DNA of 64,000 bases. It comes from Rhodococcus sp. H36-A4. GTDB lineage: Bacteria; Actinomycetota; Actinomycetes; Mycobacteriales; Mycobacteriaceae. The stretch lies in assembly GCF_027158005.1 (NCBI RefSeq), contig NZ_JAPVLQ010000001.1:310001-374000 (forward strand), read 5' to 3'. Both the position numbers and the translations under genes were made by a program. Positions 35,464 through 44,069 of the stretch are shown one piece after another. The notes under the pieces were generated by a model. The model had not been told where the DNA came from. It searched no databases and saw only the letters and a program-made list of their open reading frames with translations. Position 1 is the first letter of the stretch, and every line of letters begins with the position of its first letter.

Positions 35464-35481
35464 AAGAGGGTCCGCCCTCTT
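35464..35481. promoter_or_regulatory. Short perfect inverted repeat in iclR-LLM promoter
   Basis: AAGAGGG (35464-35470), TCCG, CCCTCTT (35475-35481), about 107 bp upstream of the LLM gene start. It could be an operator for the divergent pair or a small hairpin. Confidence 0.35.
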
Positions 35482-35588
35482 GATGCCGTCACCGAGTCCG
35501 GTGAACGGGAACTAGCACCGCATCGAACGGCCAGAGGTACTACAGATGAAGGCATGCAACCTTCTCGGCCAACCTCGGAGCGTCACCG

Positions 35589-36482
35589 ATGCACATTGGC
35601 ATAACGTCCCCGATCGTCGTCCAACACCCGAGCAACGCCGCGGAGTGGGAGGCGAGCGCAGGCATCGAGGAGCTGGTGCGCATTGCGCGCCAAGCCGACA
35701 ATCTCGGATTTCATCACCTGACCTGCAGTGAGCACGTTGCCGTACCGGTAGATATCGCCGCCGAGCGCGGGGCGACCTACTGGGACCCGCTGGCCACACT
35801 CGGGTTCCTCGCCGCGCACACCAGCCGAATCAAGCTGGCCACCCAGGTTCTGGTTCTCGGATATCACCACCCACTCGCCATCGCCAAGCGCTACGGAACA
35901 CTCGACGTCGTCAGCGGCGGCCGGCTGATACTCGGTCTCGGGGTCGGCAGTCTCCAAGAGGAGTTCGACCTGCTCGGCGCCGAGTTCGAGGGCCGTGGAG
36001 CTCGCGCAGACGACGCACTGGCAGCATTGCGGGAATCGCTGTCGAAATCGAATCCCGAGTATCACGGAACGCACTACGATTTCGACAACCTCGTGGTCAA
36101 GCCCCACGCCGTCCAATCACGAGTACCACTGTGGATCGGCGGCCGGACCCCCCGTTCCCTTCGGCGAGCGCGAACCCAAGGAGACGGCTGGGTTCCGTTC
36201 GGCTTGCCGCTGAGCGACCTCGAACGCATGCTGGCCAAGGGTGAGCAGCGAGCCGATTTCGAAGTGGTCTTGAGTGCAGGCGCGCCGCTCGACCCGCTCG
36301 GCAACAGAGCCGCAGTCGCCGACTCGCTCGCGCGCCGACGCCTGGCCGGTGCCACCATCGTGAGCGCCGCAATCCACGCAACAGGCGTCGATCACTACTG
36401 CGATCAACTGTCCGCCCTCCGCGACATCGGCGACGAGCTGGGCGTGGAGTTCCATTCGAATCAGACCGGAGCAACACCATGA
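35589..36482 (+). CDS. LLM-class (probable F420-dependent) oxidoreductase
   Basis: A 297-residue luciferase-like TIM-barrel protein (SPIVVQHP, GFHHLTCSEHVAVP, RYGTLDVVSGGRLILGLGVG). Such proteins in actinobacteria usually use F420 and less often FMN. No steroid role is established for this family member, but it is translationally coupled by ATGA to the SnoaL-like gene and sits inside the island, so an oxidation or reduction of a hydroxy or enone steroid is plausible. ATG 35589 lacks a strong ribosome site. Confidence 0.82.
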   Translation: MHIGITSPIVVQHPSNAAEWEASAGIEELVRIARQADNLGFHHLTCSEHVAVPVDIAAERGATYWDPLATLGFLAAHTSRIKLATQVLVLGYHHPLAIAKRYGTLDVVSGGRLILGLGVGSLQEEFDLLGAEFEGRGARADDALAALRESLSKSNPEYHGTHYDFDNLVVKPHAVQSRVPLWIGGRTPRSLRRARTQGDGWVPFGLPLSDLERMLAKGEQRADFEVVLSAGAPLDPLGNRAAVADSLARRRLAGATIVSAAIHATGVDHYCDQLSALRDIGDELGVEFHSNQTGATP

Positions 36483-36961
36483 CAGACACCGACCAGCTGC
36501 TGCAGAACCTCCTCGATCGAGTCGAGGCCCTCGAGGACACGCTCGCGATCACGAAGTTGCTGGCCACCTATGGCCCCGCCGTCGACAGCGGCTCGGCTGA
36601 GGCCGTCGCACGCCTATGGACCGAGGACGGGGTGTACGACGTCGACACCGGCGTACTGACCGGCCAGGCCGAAATTTCGGCCATGGTTCGCTCCCGCGCG
36701 CATCAGGGCTACATCCATGGCGGCTGCGCCCACCTGCTCGAACCCGGACATGTACAACTGGACGGACTTCAGGCCGTCGTGACATGCAAATCGCAATTGA
36801 TCCTCCATGACGGTGACGCTTACCGAGTCGCTCGCATCACCGCGAACCGGTGGGAATTGTCCAAGATCGAAGGGCAGTGGAAGGTGACGCGCCGGACGAA
36901 CCGCCTGCTCGACGGCCGCGCGGAAGCTCGGGAACTGTTGGCGAGGGGCGTTCAGGACTGA
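36479..36961 (+). CDS. SnoaL/NTF2-like protein, possible steroid dehydratase
   Basis: A 160-residue cone-fold protein of the SnoaL_4 group, which includes ketosteroid isomerase-like enzymes and the bile acid 7-alpha-dehydratase BaiE. Y31 and D36 keep the spacing of the BaiE Tyr-Asp pair and H85 may match its His, but the last catalytic Asp has no clear equivalent (Ser/Gln there). Its start overlaps the LLM stop (ATGA). Loss of a 7-hydroxyl would suit bile-acid breakdown, yet isomerase or other lyase roles are equally possible. Confidence 0.78.
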   Translation: MTDTDQLLQNLLDRVEALEDTLAITKLLATYGPAVDSGSAEAVARLWTEDGVYDVDTGVLTGQAEISAMVRSRAHQGYIHGGCAHLLEPGHVQLDGLQAVVTCKSQLILHDGDAYRVARITANRWELSKIEGQWKVTRRTNRLLDGRAEARELLARGVQD

Positions 36962-37074
36962 CCAGGACGGTTTCAGGCCGACCACGAAGAGCGATTCACG
37001 TACCGAAAGCGTGCGCATTCCAGGTATGTGCGCTAGAAATAGAATCAACTCTAATTTTGAAATGGAGGCATTTC

Positions 37075-38016
37075 GTGAGCACAGCACTCGAATTGACCGG
37101 AAGAACAGCGATCGTGACCGGCGCAGGTGCCGGACTCGGCCGTGCAGAAGCAATGGCCCTCGGGGCTGCAGGTGCCGCAGTCGTCGTCAACGACATCGGC
37201 GACAATGCGCAGTCCGTCGCCGACGAAATCGTCGCTGCAGGCGGCCAGGCGATCGCGGTCCTCGGGGACGTCTCCGACTGGTCTCTGGGCGAACGACTCG
37301 TGCAGTCGGCAAACGAGAAGTTCGGTTCGATGGACATTCTGGTCAACAACGCCGGGATCATTCGCGACAAGATGATCTTCAACCTGACCGAATCGGATTG
37401 GGACGATGTCATTCGAGTGCACCTCAAAGGACACGCGGCCACCTCTCACGCCGCCGCTGTTCATTGGCGAGCACTCTCGAAGAAGGTCGGCGGTCCAATC
37501 TACGGTCGCGTCATCAACACCTCTTCCGAAGCCTTCCTCTTCGGCTCCGCCGGCCAACCGAACTACTCGGCAGCCAAGGCGGGGATCACCGCCCTCACCC
37601 TGTCGACCGCTCAAGGGCTCTCCCGCTACGGCGTTCGGGCAAACGCGATCTGTCCTCGTGCGCGGACGGCGATGACGGCTCAGGCATTCGGGGAGAACAC
37701 CGCTGCTGAAGCCGCCGAAGATCCGCTCTCCCCCGACCGGGTCGCAACCCTCGTCCACTACCTCGCCAGCGAAGCTTCGGACGAGATCAACGGACAGGTC
37801 TTCGTCGTCTACGGCAAGATGGTGGCGTTGATGGCAGCGCCGAAGGTCGAGAACAGATTCGATGCCGCAGGTTCGAAATTCACGATCGACGAGCTGGCAG
37901 AGAATCTGACTCCCTACTTCTCCGGCCGCGGCCCCTACGAGACCTACTCCGCATTCAGCGTGGCAGAACTCGAAAAGTTTGCACTTGCGACCGACGATTC
38001 GGTTGGCGGCGAATGA
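37075..38016 (+). CDS. Hsd4A-like steroid 3-hydroxyacyl-CoA dehydrogenase
   Basis: A 313-residue SDR, matching mycobacterial Hsd4A (Rv3502c, 317 residues) from memory: VTGAGAGLGRAEA (14-26), NNAGIIRDKMIFN, NYSAAKAGITALTLS, then the diagnostic ICPRARTAMTA and GQVFVVYG. Catalytic S150/S151, Y164 and K168. Hsd4A oxidises the 3-hydroxyacyl-CoA of the steroid side chain. GTG 37075 has GGAGG at 6 bases; the long upstream extension overlaps the SnoaL gene and is not used. Its stop overlaps the next SDR as ATGA. Confidence 0.88.
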   Translation: MSTALELTGRTAIVTGAGAGLGRAEAMALGAAGAAVVVNDIGDNAQSVADEIVAAGGQAIAVLGDVSDWSLGERLVQSANEKFGSMDILVNNAGIIRDKMIFNLTESDWDDVIRVHLKGHAATSHAAAVHWRALSKKVGGPIYGRVINTSSEAFLFGSAGQPNYSAAKAGITALTLSTAQGLSRYGVRANAICPRARTAMTAQAFGENTAAEAAEDPLSPDRVATLVHYLASEASDEINGQVFVVYGKMVALMAAPKVENRFDAAGSKFTIDELAENLTPYFSGRGPYETYSAFSVAELEKFALATDDSVGGE

Positions 38017-38756
38017 GGCTCGAAGGCAAGACTGCAATAGTCACCGGCGGTGCGGGCGGTATCGGCTGCGCGATCACCACCGTCTTCGTACGTGAAGGTG
38101 CCAAGGTGTTCTTCGTCGACATCGACGAGGAACGAGGAGCTGCACTCAGTGCCGAACTGGGCCCGAATGCAGAGTTTCTCTGCATCGACATATCGCTCGC
38201 CGAGTCGGCACAGACGATCTGCGACGCTGCTGTCGCCGCCTTCGGATCCGTCGACGTACTGGTCAACAACGCTCACGCGTCACGGCAAGCACTGCTTGTC
38301 GATACGACGAGTGAGATGTTCGATCTGTCGTTCAACACCGGCTTCTACCCCACGGTGCACCTCATGCAGGCCTGCTACCCCCACCTCAAAGCCTCCTCCG
38401 GATCGGTGATCAACTTCGCCTCCGGTTCCGGGTTGGACGGAATGCCCACTCAGGCCTCCTATGCCGCAGCGAAAGAAGCAATTCGAGGGCTCAGCCGCGT
38501 TGCCGCCAACGAGTGGGCTGTGGACGGCATCAGAGTCAACGTGCTCTGCCCCTTCGCAGCAACCGAGGGTGTGCGTGCCTGGCAGGCTGCCCACCCGGAG
38601 CGCGCTGCAGCGAGTGCCGCTAAGGTCCCGCTACAGCGAATCGGAGATCCCGAAACCGATATCGCTCCGGTGGCAGTGTTCCTCGCCTCCGAAGATTCCA
38701 AGTACATGACCGGACAGACGCTGATGGCCGACGGTGGAAGCAACAAACTGCGCTGA
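38013..38756 (+). CDS. Short-chain dehydrogenase/reductase
   Basis: A 247-residue SDR. Cofactor loop TGGAGGIG (11-18), NNAHA in place of NNAG, and catalytic S137, Y150 and K154 (YAAAKE). It overlaps the Hsd4A-like gene by 4 bases. The unusual NNA loop and the C-terminal PLQRIGDPETDIAPVAVFLAS recall the SDR at 6636 (IPLGRVGDPEADIGRAVVFLVS), so the two may be paralogues acting on related positions. Substrate unknown, probably a hydroxysteroid. Confidence 0.84.
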   Translation: MRLEGKTAIVTGGAGGIGCAITTVFVREGAKVFFVDIDEERGAALSAELGPNAEFLCIDISLAESAQTICDAAVAAFGSVDVLVNNAHASRQALLVDTTSEMFDLSFNTGFYPTVHLMQACYPHLKASSGSVINFASGSGLDGMPTQASYAAAKEAIRGLSRVAANEWAVDGIRVNVLCPFAATEGVRAWQAAHPERAAASAAKVPLQRIGDPETDIAPVAVFLASEDSKYMTGQTLMADGGSNKLR

Positions 38757-38801
38757 CGTCGATCGACCACCGAGGTAAACAAACCAGGAGGAAAACGACA
38801 C

Positions 38802-39638
38802 ATGGAACGTTTCGACGGCAAAGTCGCCCTGATCACCGGTGCAGCACGAGGCCAAGGACGCTCTCACGCAATCGCTTTCGCTGAACAAGGCGCCGACGTG
38901 GTGCTGTGCGATCGTTGCGAGGACCGCGACGTAGTGCGGTACCCGCTTGCCACACAGGAGGATCTCGACGAGACGGTCCGGCTCGTGCAGGCAACTGGAC
39001 GCAAGGCGATCAGTGCCACCTTCGACACCAGCGACCGACAGGCAATGAACTCCCTCGTGGAGCGCGCCGAGTCCGAACTGGGCCGCATCGACATCGCTGT
39101 CGCGAATGCCGGCGTATCGGTCGCCGCGCCGGTGCAGTCGATGTCCGAGGCTCAGTGGGCAGAAACGATCGGCTCCAACCTGACCGGAGTCTTCAACACC
39201 GTCGGTGCTGTCGCACCCGGAATGATCAGTCGTGGATACGGCCGCATCATCACCATCTCGTCGATGTTGGGCCGTGCCGGAAACACCAATATGGCCGCCT
39301 ACGCGGCGTCGAAGTGGGGGGTCATCGGACTCAGCAAGAGTGCCGCACTGGATCTGGCACCACACGGAATCACAGTGAATACGATTGCACCCGGGAACAT
39401 TTCGACTCCCATGATTCACAATGATTCCCTGTACGCGATGATGCGACCGGACCTGGACAAGCCGACCGCAGACGACGTCGCGCCCATCTTGCAAACCCTG
39501 CATGCGCAGCCGGTGCCGTGGCTCGACGCGGAGGAGATCACCCGCGTCGTTCTGTTCTTCGCCGCAGAAGCTAGTGCACATATCAGCGGCACGGTGCTTC
39601 CGGTCGACGCCGGAAACGCCGCGCGCGTCACCGGCTGA
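38802..39638 (+). CDS. Mycofactocin-type short-chain dehydrogenase
   Basis: A 278-residue SDR with the insertion typical of mycofactocin-coupled SDRs: TGAARGQGRSHA at 12-23 and the YPLATQEDL segment at 47-55. Catalytic S153/S154, Y167 and K171. Members hold NAD tightly and pass electrons to the peptide-derived redox carrier mycofactocin instead of free NAD. No mycofactocin biosynthetic gene is in the window. It follows the previous SDR by 45 bp, with AGGAGG upstream of the ATG. It probably oxidises a steroid or other secondary alcohol. Confidence 0.86.
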   Translation: MERFDGKVALITGAARGQGRSHAIAFAEQGADVVLCDRCEDRDVVRYPLATQEDLDETVRLVQATGRKAISATFDTSDRQAMNSLVERAESELGRIDIAVANAGVSVAAPVQSMSEAQWAETIGSNLTGVFNTVGAVAPGMISRGYGRIITISSMLGRAGNTNMAAYAASKWGVIGLSKSAALDLAPHGITVNTIAPGNISTPMIHNDSLYAMMRPDLDKPTADDVAPILQTLHAQPVPWLDAEEITRVVLFFAAEASAHISGTVLPVDAGNAARVTG

Positions 39639-39647
39639 CGCACACCC

Positions 39648-39694
39648 GAATCGGTGACGTCACGCAGTGAAAACCGCTGTGACGTCGCCGATTC
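39648..39694. terminator. Bidirectional hairpin terminator
   Basis: GAATCGGTGACGTCAC (39648-39663) pairs with 39679-39694 with one mismatch. It overlaps the 3' end of hsaE and follows the mycofactocin-type SDR. Confidence 0.65.
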
Positions 39695-40451
39695 CGGTAA
39701 TGGATGCAGAGTAGGTCGAGCCTGCGGTCACCGAGACCATCGGGCCGAGGGCACCGGATAGAACGACTTCTCCCGCACGCAGCGGTGAACCGTAGGACAA
39801 GCTGGTGTTCGCCAACCATGCAAATGCGGCCCAGGGGCTGCCGAGGCAGTCGGATCCTTTACCCGTCGAGACCTGCTCCCCATCGGCGTACAGCGTCATC
39901 TCGACTTCTTCGAGGTTCGGGGCGTCACTGCGGTCCAGAGAATCTCCGAGAACGTACAGACCGGAAGAAGCGTTGTCTGCCACGGTATCGGCCAAGCTGA
40001 TGTCCCAGTCGACCACGCGGCTGTCGACGATTTCGAATGCCGCGAATACCTTGCTCACGTAGTCCGGTGCAGTACCGGCATCGATGGGGACTTCGATGTC
40101 ACGGGAAACCGTGAAGGCGATCTCGGCTTCGATCCGCGGCTGCAGTAGCCGGGTGAAGTCGACCGCGTCGTCCTGCGTGCAGTCCATGTCGTCGAGAAGA
40201 ACACCGAAATCAGGTTGATCGACACTCATCTGCTTCTGCACAGCGGGCGAAGTCAAACCGATCTTTCGTCCTACGACAGTGCGGCCGGAAGCGACAAGCG
40301 CCTCGATGTTGCGCGTCTGGACCAGGTAGGCGGCGTCCACGTCCTCACTGCCGATGAGGTCCCGAACGGGTGAACAGGGGGTGGAAGTTGCAGTCGCAGT
40401 CGCAAGGCGCTCAGCAGCTTCGCTGATCGCAAGAGGTTCGATCGTAGTCAT
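39660..40451 (-). CDS. hsaE: 2-hydroxypenta-2,4-dienoate hydratase-type enzyme (HsaE-like)
   Basis: A 263-residue member of the MhpD/HsaE/4-oxalocrotonate decarboxylase family (GRKIGLTSPAVQKQ, DFGVLLDDM, PRIEAEIAF, CLGSPWAAFAWLAN). The acidic metal ligands lie in the PRIEAEIAF segment. It hydrates the 2-hydroxy-hexadienoate released from ring A by HsaD. The usual partners HsaF (aldolase) and HsaG (aldehyde dehydrogenase) are not adjacent, so the product must be processed by enzymes coded elsewhere. It is the right boundary of the steroid island. Confidence 0.87.
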   Translation of the reverse strand: MTTIEPLAISEAAERLATATATSTPCSPVRDLIGSEDVDAAYLVQTRNIEALVASGRTVVGRKIGLTSPAVQKQMSVDQPDFGVLLDDMDCTQDDAVDFTRLLQPRIEAEIAFTVSRDIEVPIDAGTAPDYVSKVFAAFEIVDSRVVDWDISLADTVADNASSGLYVLGDSLDRSDAPNLEEVEMTLYADGEQVSTGKGSDCLGSPWAAFAWLANTSLSYGSPLRAGEVVLSGALGPMVSVTAGSTYSASITGIGDVTAVFTA

Positions 40452-40517
40452 GCTTGTGACGTTATGCGCAGAACTCGACAGGGCCCAGCATCTGTCCCAT
40501 CAGGCGGGACGGAGCGG

Positions 40518-41342
40518 CTAGTCACTCAACTCCTCGACGACGAACTTGGCGAGACTGCCCAGCCGCGCGCGGTCCGGCATCCGCGTCGGGACACCGAGTA
40601 CATCGAGGGGCGCAGAGGTGACCGGACCGACACAGATCGCGGCGACCGGGCCCTTCAGCGCCGTCAGGAACTGCTCGAGCATCCCGTTGTCCTTCGCCGT
40701 CGACAGCAGCGACGCGACGGCCGGGGCACTGGTGAAGGTGACGGCGTCGACGTCGTGATCGGCAATCTTGACCAACAAGTCCACCAGTGGGCGCTGATCC
40801 ACCGGCCGGATCCAGCGGTAGACGGGAATGGGCCGGACCTTCGCGCCGAGTCCGGCGAGCGATTCGCTCAAATGAATCGTCGGTTCCCATTCGGTGATGG
40901 TGCCGTGCAGTTGGACTGCAACATCAACTCCTGCAATACCTTCGGCTTCGAGGTGGTCGGCCACTTCCTGTGATGCTTCGGTGGTCGGCGACCATTCCTC
41001 ACGTAGGCCGACGCCGCGGATCGCGCCCCGCGCCTTCGGGCCTCGCGCAACGATGCGCGAGGCCCGAAGCGCTTCGAGGAGCTCGTCTTCGGTGTTCCAC
41101 CCCTTCGCCGCGTCGAGCCACCCACGAAAACCGACGGCCGTGCTGATCACCACCATCTCCGGTGGCTGCGCGATGATGCCCGAGGTCACCTCACGCAGCT
41201 CGGAATCGTCGAGCAGCGGCAACACGTGAATCGCGGGCACGTGCACCGTGGCCGCACCCCGCCGCTCGAGCATCACCGCGAACTCTTCTGCTCGGCGCTC
41301 GGCCGTGAGGGCGATCGTCTTGCCTGCAAGCGGTTCGGCCAT
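40518..41342 (-). CDS. Uroporphyrinogen-III synthase (HemD) family protein
   Basis: A 274-residue HemD-fold protein (IALTAERRAEEFAVMLERRG, VDAVTFTSAPAVASLL, CVGPVTSAP). The related mycobacterial Rv0260c carries an additional C-terminal winged-helix domain and is about 100 residues longer; this protein ends right after the HemD domain. It may be a true synthase or a regulatory relative. The ATG at 41342 matches the domain start. The upstream AKR gene ends 20 bp away in the same direction. Confidence 0.8.
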   Translation of the reverse strand: MAEPLAGKTIALTAERRAEEFAVMLERRGAATVHVPAIHVLPLLDDSELREVTSGIIAQPPEMVVISTAVGFRGWLDAAKGWNTEDELLEALRASRIVARGPKARGAIRGVGLREEWSPTTEASQEVADHLEAEGIAGVDVAVQLHGTITEWEPTIHLSESLAGLGAKVRPIPVYRWIRPVDQRPLVDLLVKIADHDVDAVTFTSAPAVASLLSTAKDNGMLEQFLTALKGPVAAICVGPVTSAPLDVLGVPTRMPDRARLGSLAKFVVEELSD

Positions 41343-41362
41343 GGGGCCACCATAGTGGCGAA

Positions 41363-42211
41363 CTAGCTGCTGAACTTGTCCGGATCGGGGCCCGTGCGTC
41401 CGTCTACCGAATCGAGCGCGTTGATCTGCTGTAGCTCGTCGTTGCTCAGCGCGAACCCGAACACGTCGAAATTGCTCGCGATCCGCTTCGGGGTCACCGA
41501 TTTGGGGATCACCACGTTTCCGTGCTGAATGTGCCAACGCAGTACGACCTGAGCTGGGGTAACCCCGTGTGCTTCTGCGATCGGGGCCAGCGCCGGGTCA
41601 TCCAGGACGGTCCCCGAACCCAGCGGACTCCACGCCTCGGTAGCGATCCCCTTCTCGGTATGGAACGCGCGCAGCTCGGTCTGCACGAAGTGCGGATGAA
41701 CCTCGACCTGGTTCACCGCCGGGGTTTCCCCGACCTCCTCGATCAGCCTCTCGAGCGTCGGGATGGTGAAGTTCGAGACGCCGATGGAGCCGATACGGCC
41801 GTCAGCCTTCAGCTTCTGGAAAGCCTTGAACGTCTCGATGTACTTGTTGCGGTCGAGCTGCTGCCAATGAATGAGGTACAGGTCCAGGTAGTCGAGCCCG
41901 AGCCTGGCCATACTGGCGTCGAACGCCTTCAGCGTCGAGTCGTATCCCTGGTCGTCGTTCCACAGCTTCGTGGTGATGAACAGCTCGTCGCGGGCGATTC
42001 CGGACTCCGCGACGGCCTTACCGGTGCCGGTCTCGTTTTCGTACACCTTCGCGGTATCGATGCTGCGGTAGCCGACCTTCAGCGCTTCGGCCACGGCGGC
42101 TTGGGCACCGTCGTCCGGAACCTGCCACACACCGAATCCGAGCTGCGGAATTGCATGCCCGTCGTTGAGGACAATTGTCGGGACGGTACTGGTCTCGGAA
42201 GAAAAGGTCAT
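41363..42211 (-). CDS. Aldo/keto reductase
   Basis: A 282-residue NADPH-dependent AKR of the 2,5-diketogluconate reductase type. The catalytic tetrad is D52, Y57, K82 and H115 (IDTAKVYENE, TKLW, IHWQ), and the cofactor phrase is VIPKSVTPKRI. It reduces aldehydes or ketones with broad range. ATG 42211 matches the family start; a longer frame upstream runs through the tandem repeats and is not used. It diverges from the ABC-F gene. Confidence 0.88.
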   Translation of the reverse strand: MTFSSETSTVPTIVLNDGHAIPQLGFGVWQVPDDGAQAAVAEALKVGYRSIDTAKVYENETGTGKAVAESGIARDELFITTKLWNDDQGYDSTLKAFDASMARLGLDYLDLYLIHWQQLDRNKYIETFKAFQKLKADGRIGSIGVSNFTIPTLERLIEEVGETPAVNQVEVHPHFVQTELRAFHTEKGIATEAWSPLGSGTVLDDPALAPIAEAHGVTPAQVVLRWHIQHGNVVIPKSVTPKRIASNFDVFGFALSNDELQQINALDSVDGRTGPDPDKFSS

Positions 42212-42279
42212 ACGAGTGCCAACGGGTGACCGGGCGAGTCTGTTCCCGAGGGGTGACGAGTCTGTTTCCGAGGGCCTGG

Positions 42280-42384
42280 GATACCGGGAGTGGAGCCTGC
42301 GGAGCGACCCACGAGATACCGGGGGTGGAGCCTGCGGAACGACCCACGAGATACCGGGAGTGGAGCCTGCGGAGCGACCCGTTG
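42280..42384. repeat. Three tandem 35-bp repeats
   Basis: Units at 42280-42314, 42315-42349 and 42350-42384 begin GATACCGGGAGTGGAGCC and differ at only a few bases; the last four bases of unit 3 differ. Just before them (42232-42274) a GAGTCTGTTCCCGAGG-type segment is also present twice. The array fills the divergent gap between the aldo/keto reductase and the ABC-F gene and lies 13 bp upstream of the ABC-F start, so it is probably transcribed. Confidence 0.9.
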
Positions 42385-42396
42385 GATACTTGCGGC

Positions 42397-44031
42397 GTGA
42401 CTGCAACCTTGCGCGTGGATGATCTTGCGGCTTTCCACGGAGACCGAACGCTTTTCTCCGGCCTTTTCCTCACCGTCACCGAAGGCGATGTCATCGGTTT
42501 GGTCGGTGCCAACGGGGCCGGTAAGTCCACCTTGTTGACGCTGTTGGCAGGCGTCGGAACCGCAGATTTCGAGGGCGATATCTATACCTCTCCGCCCGAT
42601 GCCACTGTCGGTTATCTCGCGCAGGAACCCGAGCGCGTTCCTGGTGAGAAGGTTGTCGAGTTCCTCGGCCGTCGGACGGGCGTCATGCTGGCCGAGGAGT
42701 CGATGAACGCTGCGGCGGAAGCACTCGGATCCGGCGATGGCGAGGATCTGTACACCCCGGCGCTGGAGCGGTGGCTCGCGCTCGGCGGTGCCGATCTGGC
42801 CGAGCGCACCGAGAAGGTCTTGGCAGAATTGGGTCTCGACACCGGTGGAGAGGTCTTGATGACCTCGCTCTCCGGTGGGCAGGCGGCCCGAGCCGGGTTG
42901 GCAGCGATCCTGCTGGCCCGTTACGACATCCTGCTTCTCGACGAGCCGACCAACGATCTCGACCTCGCTGGGTTGGAACAGTTGGAACGATTCGTCGTCG
43001 ACACCCGCGCGGCGATCGTCGTGGTCAGTCACGATCGTGAGTTTCTCGAGCGCACGGTCACCGGCATAGTCGAACTGGATCGGGCGCAGCACCGAATCGA
43101 CGTCTACGACGGCAGCTATCAGTCGTATCTGGACGAGCGTGAGATCGCTCGGCAGCATGCGCGCGAGAAGTACGACGAGTTCGCCGACACCAAGTCCTCG
43201 CTGGAGTCTCGCGCCCAGATGCAGCGCAACTGGATGGAGTCCGGGGTTCGCAACGCTCGTCGCAAAGCGCCCGACAACGACAAGATCGCGCGTAAGACTC
43301 GTGCCGAATCGACCGAGAAGCAGGCGGCGAAGGCTCGGCAGACACAACGCAGAATCGAGCGCCTCGAAGTCGTGGAGGAACCACGCAAGGAGTGGGAACT
43401 GCGGATGGAGATCGCGAGCGCGCCGCGCAGCGGCACCGTCGTTTCGGTGCTGAGCGGTGCCGTGGTTTCTCGGCCGGCGTTCACTTTCGGACCGGTGACG
43501 ACGCAGATCGAGTGGGGTGATCGCATTCTGATCACCGGCGAGAACGGGTCGGGTAAGACGACGTTGCTGTCGGTACTACTGGACAAGCTGGTGCCGGACG
43601 AGGGCACCGCGTCACTGGGTTCTGGTGTCGCGATCGGCGAAATCGACCAGGCACGTGAGCTTTTCACTGGCGTTGCGACGGTGTCAGACTCGTTGAGCGC
43701 CGCAGTTCCTGAGTGGCCCGACGCTGAAGTCCGGACTCTGTTGGCGAAATTCGGTCTCCGTGGAGACGACGCACTGAGGCCCGCAGGATCATTGTCTCCG
43801 GGTGAACGAACCCGTGCCGCCCTGGCCTTGTTGCAGGCGCGAGGGGTCAATCTCTTGGTACTCGACGAGCCGACGAACCATCTGGACCTCCCGGCGATCG
43901 AGCAACTCGAGCGGGCGATGGAGAACTTCGAAGGAACATTGCTGCTGGTCACGCATGATCGACGGATGCTCTCCACGGTGCGCAGTACGCGACGCTGGGT
44001 GATGTCCGACGGGAAGTTGTCAGAAATGTAG
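42397..44031 (+). CDS. ABC-F family ATPase
   Basis: A 544-residue soluble protein with two ABC ATPase domains and no membrane segment. Walker A motifs are GANGAGKST (37-45) and GENGSGKTT in the second half; Walker B motifs are LLLDEPTNDLD and LVLDEPTNHLD. The charged linker between domains (about 240-330) fits the ribosomal P-site tRNA-interaction motif. ABC-F proteins act on stalled ribosomes and some give resistance to macrolides or lincosamides. GTG 42397 is the likely start, directly after the tandem repeats, so leader-mediated control is possible. Confidence 0.85.
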   Translation: MTATLRVDDLAAFHGDRTLFSGLFLTVTEGDVIGLVGANGAGKSTLLTLLAGVGTADFEGDIYTSPPDATVGYLAQEPERVPGEKVVEFLGRRTGVMLAEESMNAAAEALGSGDGEDLYTPALERWLALGGADLAERTEKVLAELGLDTGGEVLMTSLSGGQAARAGLAAILLARYDILLLDEPTNDLDLAGLEQLERFVVDTRAAIVVVSHDREFLERTVTGIVELDRAQHRIDVYDGSYQSYLDEREIARQHAREKYDEFADTKSSLESRAQMQRNWMESGVRNARRKAPDNDKIARKTRAESTEKQAAKARQTQRRIERLEVVEEPRKEWELRMEIASAPRSGTVVSVLSGAVVSRPAFTFGPVTTQIEWGDRILITGENGSGKTTLLSVLLDKLVPDEGTASLGSGVAIGEIDQARELFTGVATVSDSLSAAVPEWPDAEVRTLLAKFGLRGDDALRPAGSLSPGERTRAALALLQARGVNLLVLDEPTNHLDLPAIEQLERAMENFEGTLLLVTHDRRMLSTVRSTRRWVMSDGKLSEM

Positions 44032-44069
44032 GGTTGACGAATCGTTGGGTTTATACAACACTTTGATAC

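Noticed and set aside
42280-42384. CRISPR array
   Set aside because: The units are directly adjacent without unique spacers, and no cas gene is nearby.
42212-42406. Protein-coding reading of the tandem repeats as extensions of the aldo/keto reductase or ABC-F proteins
   Set aside because: The repeats are open in several frames by composition; family N-termini start after them on both strands.
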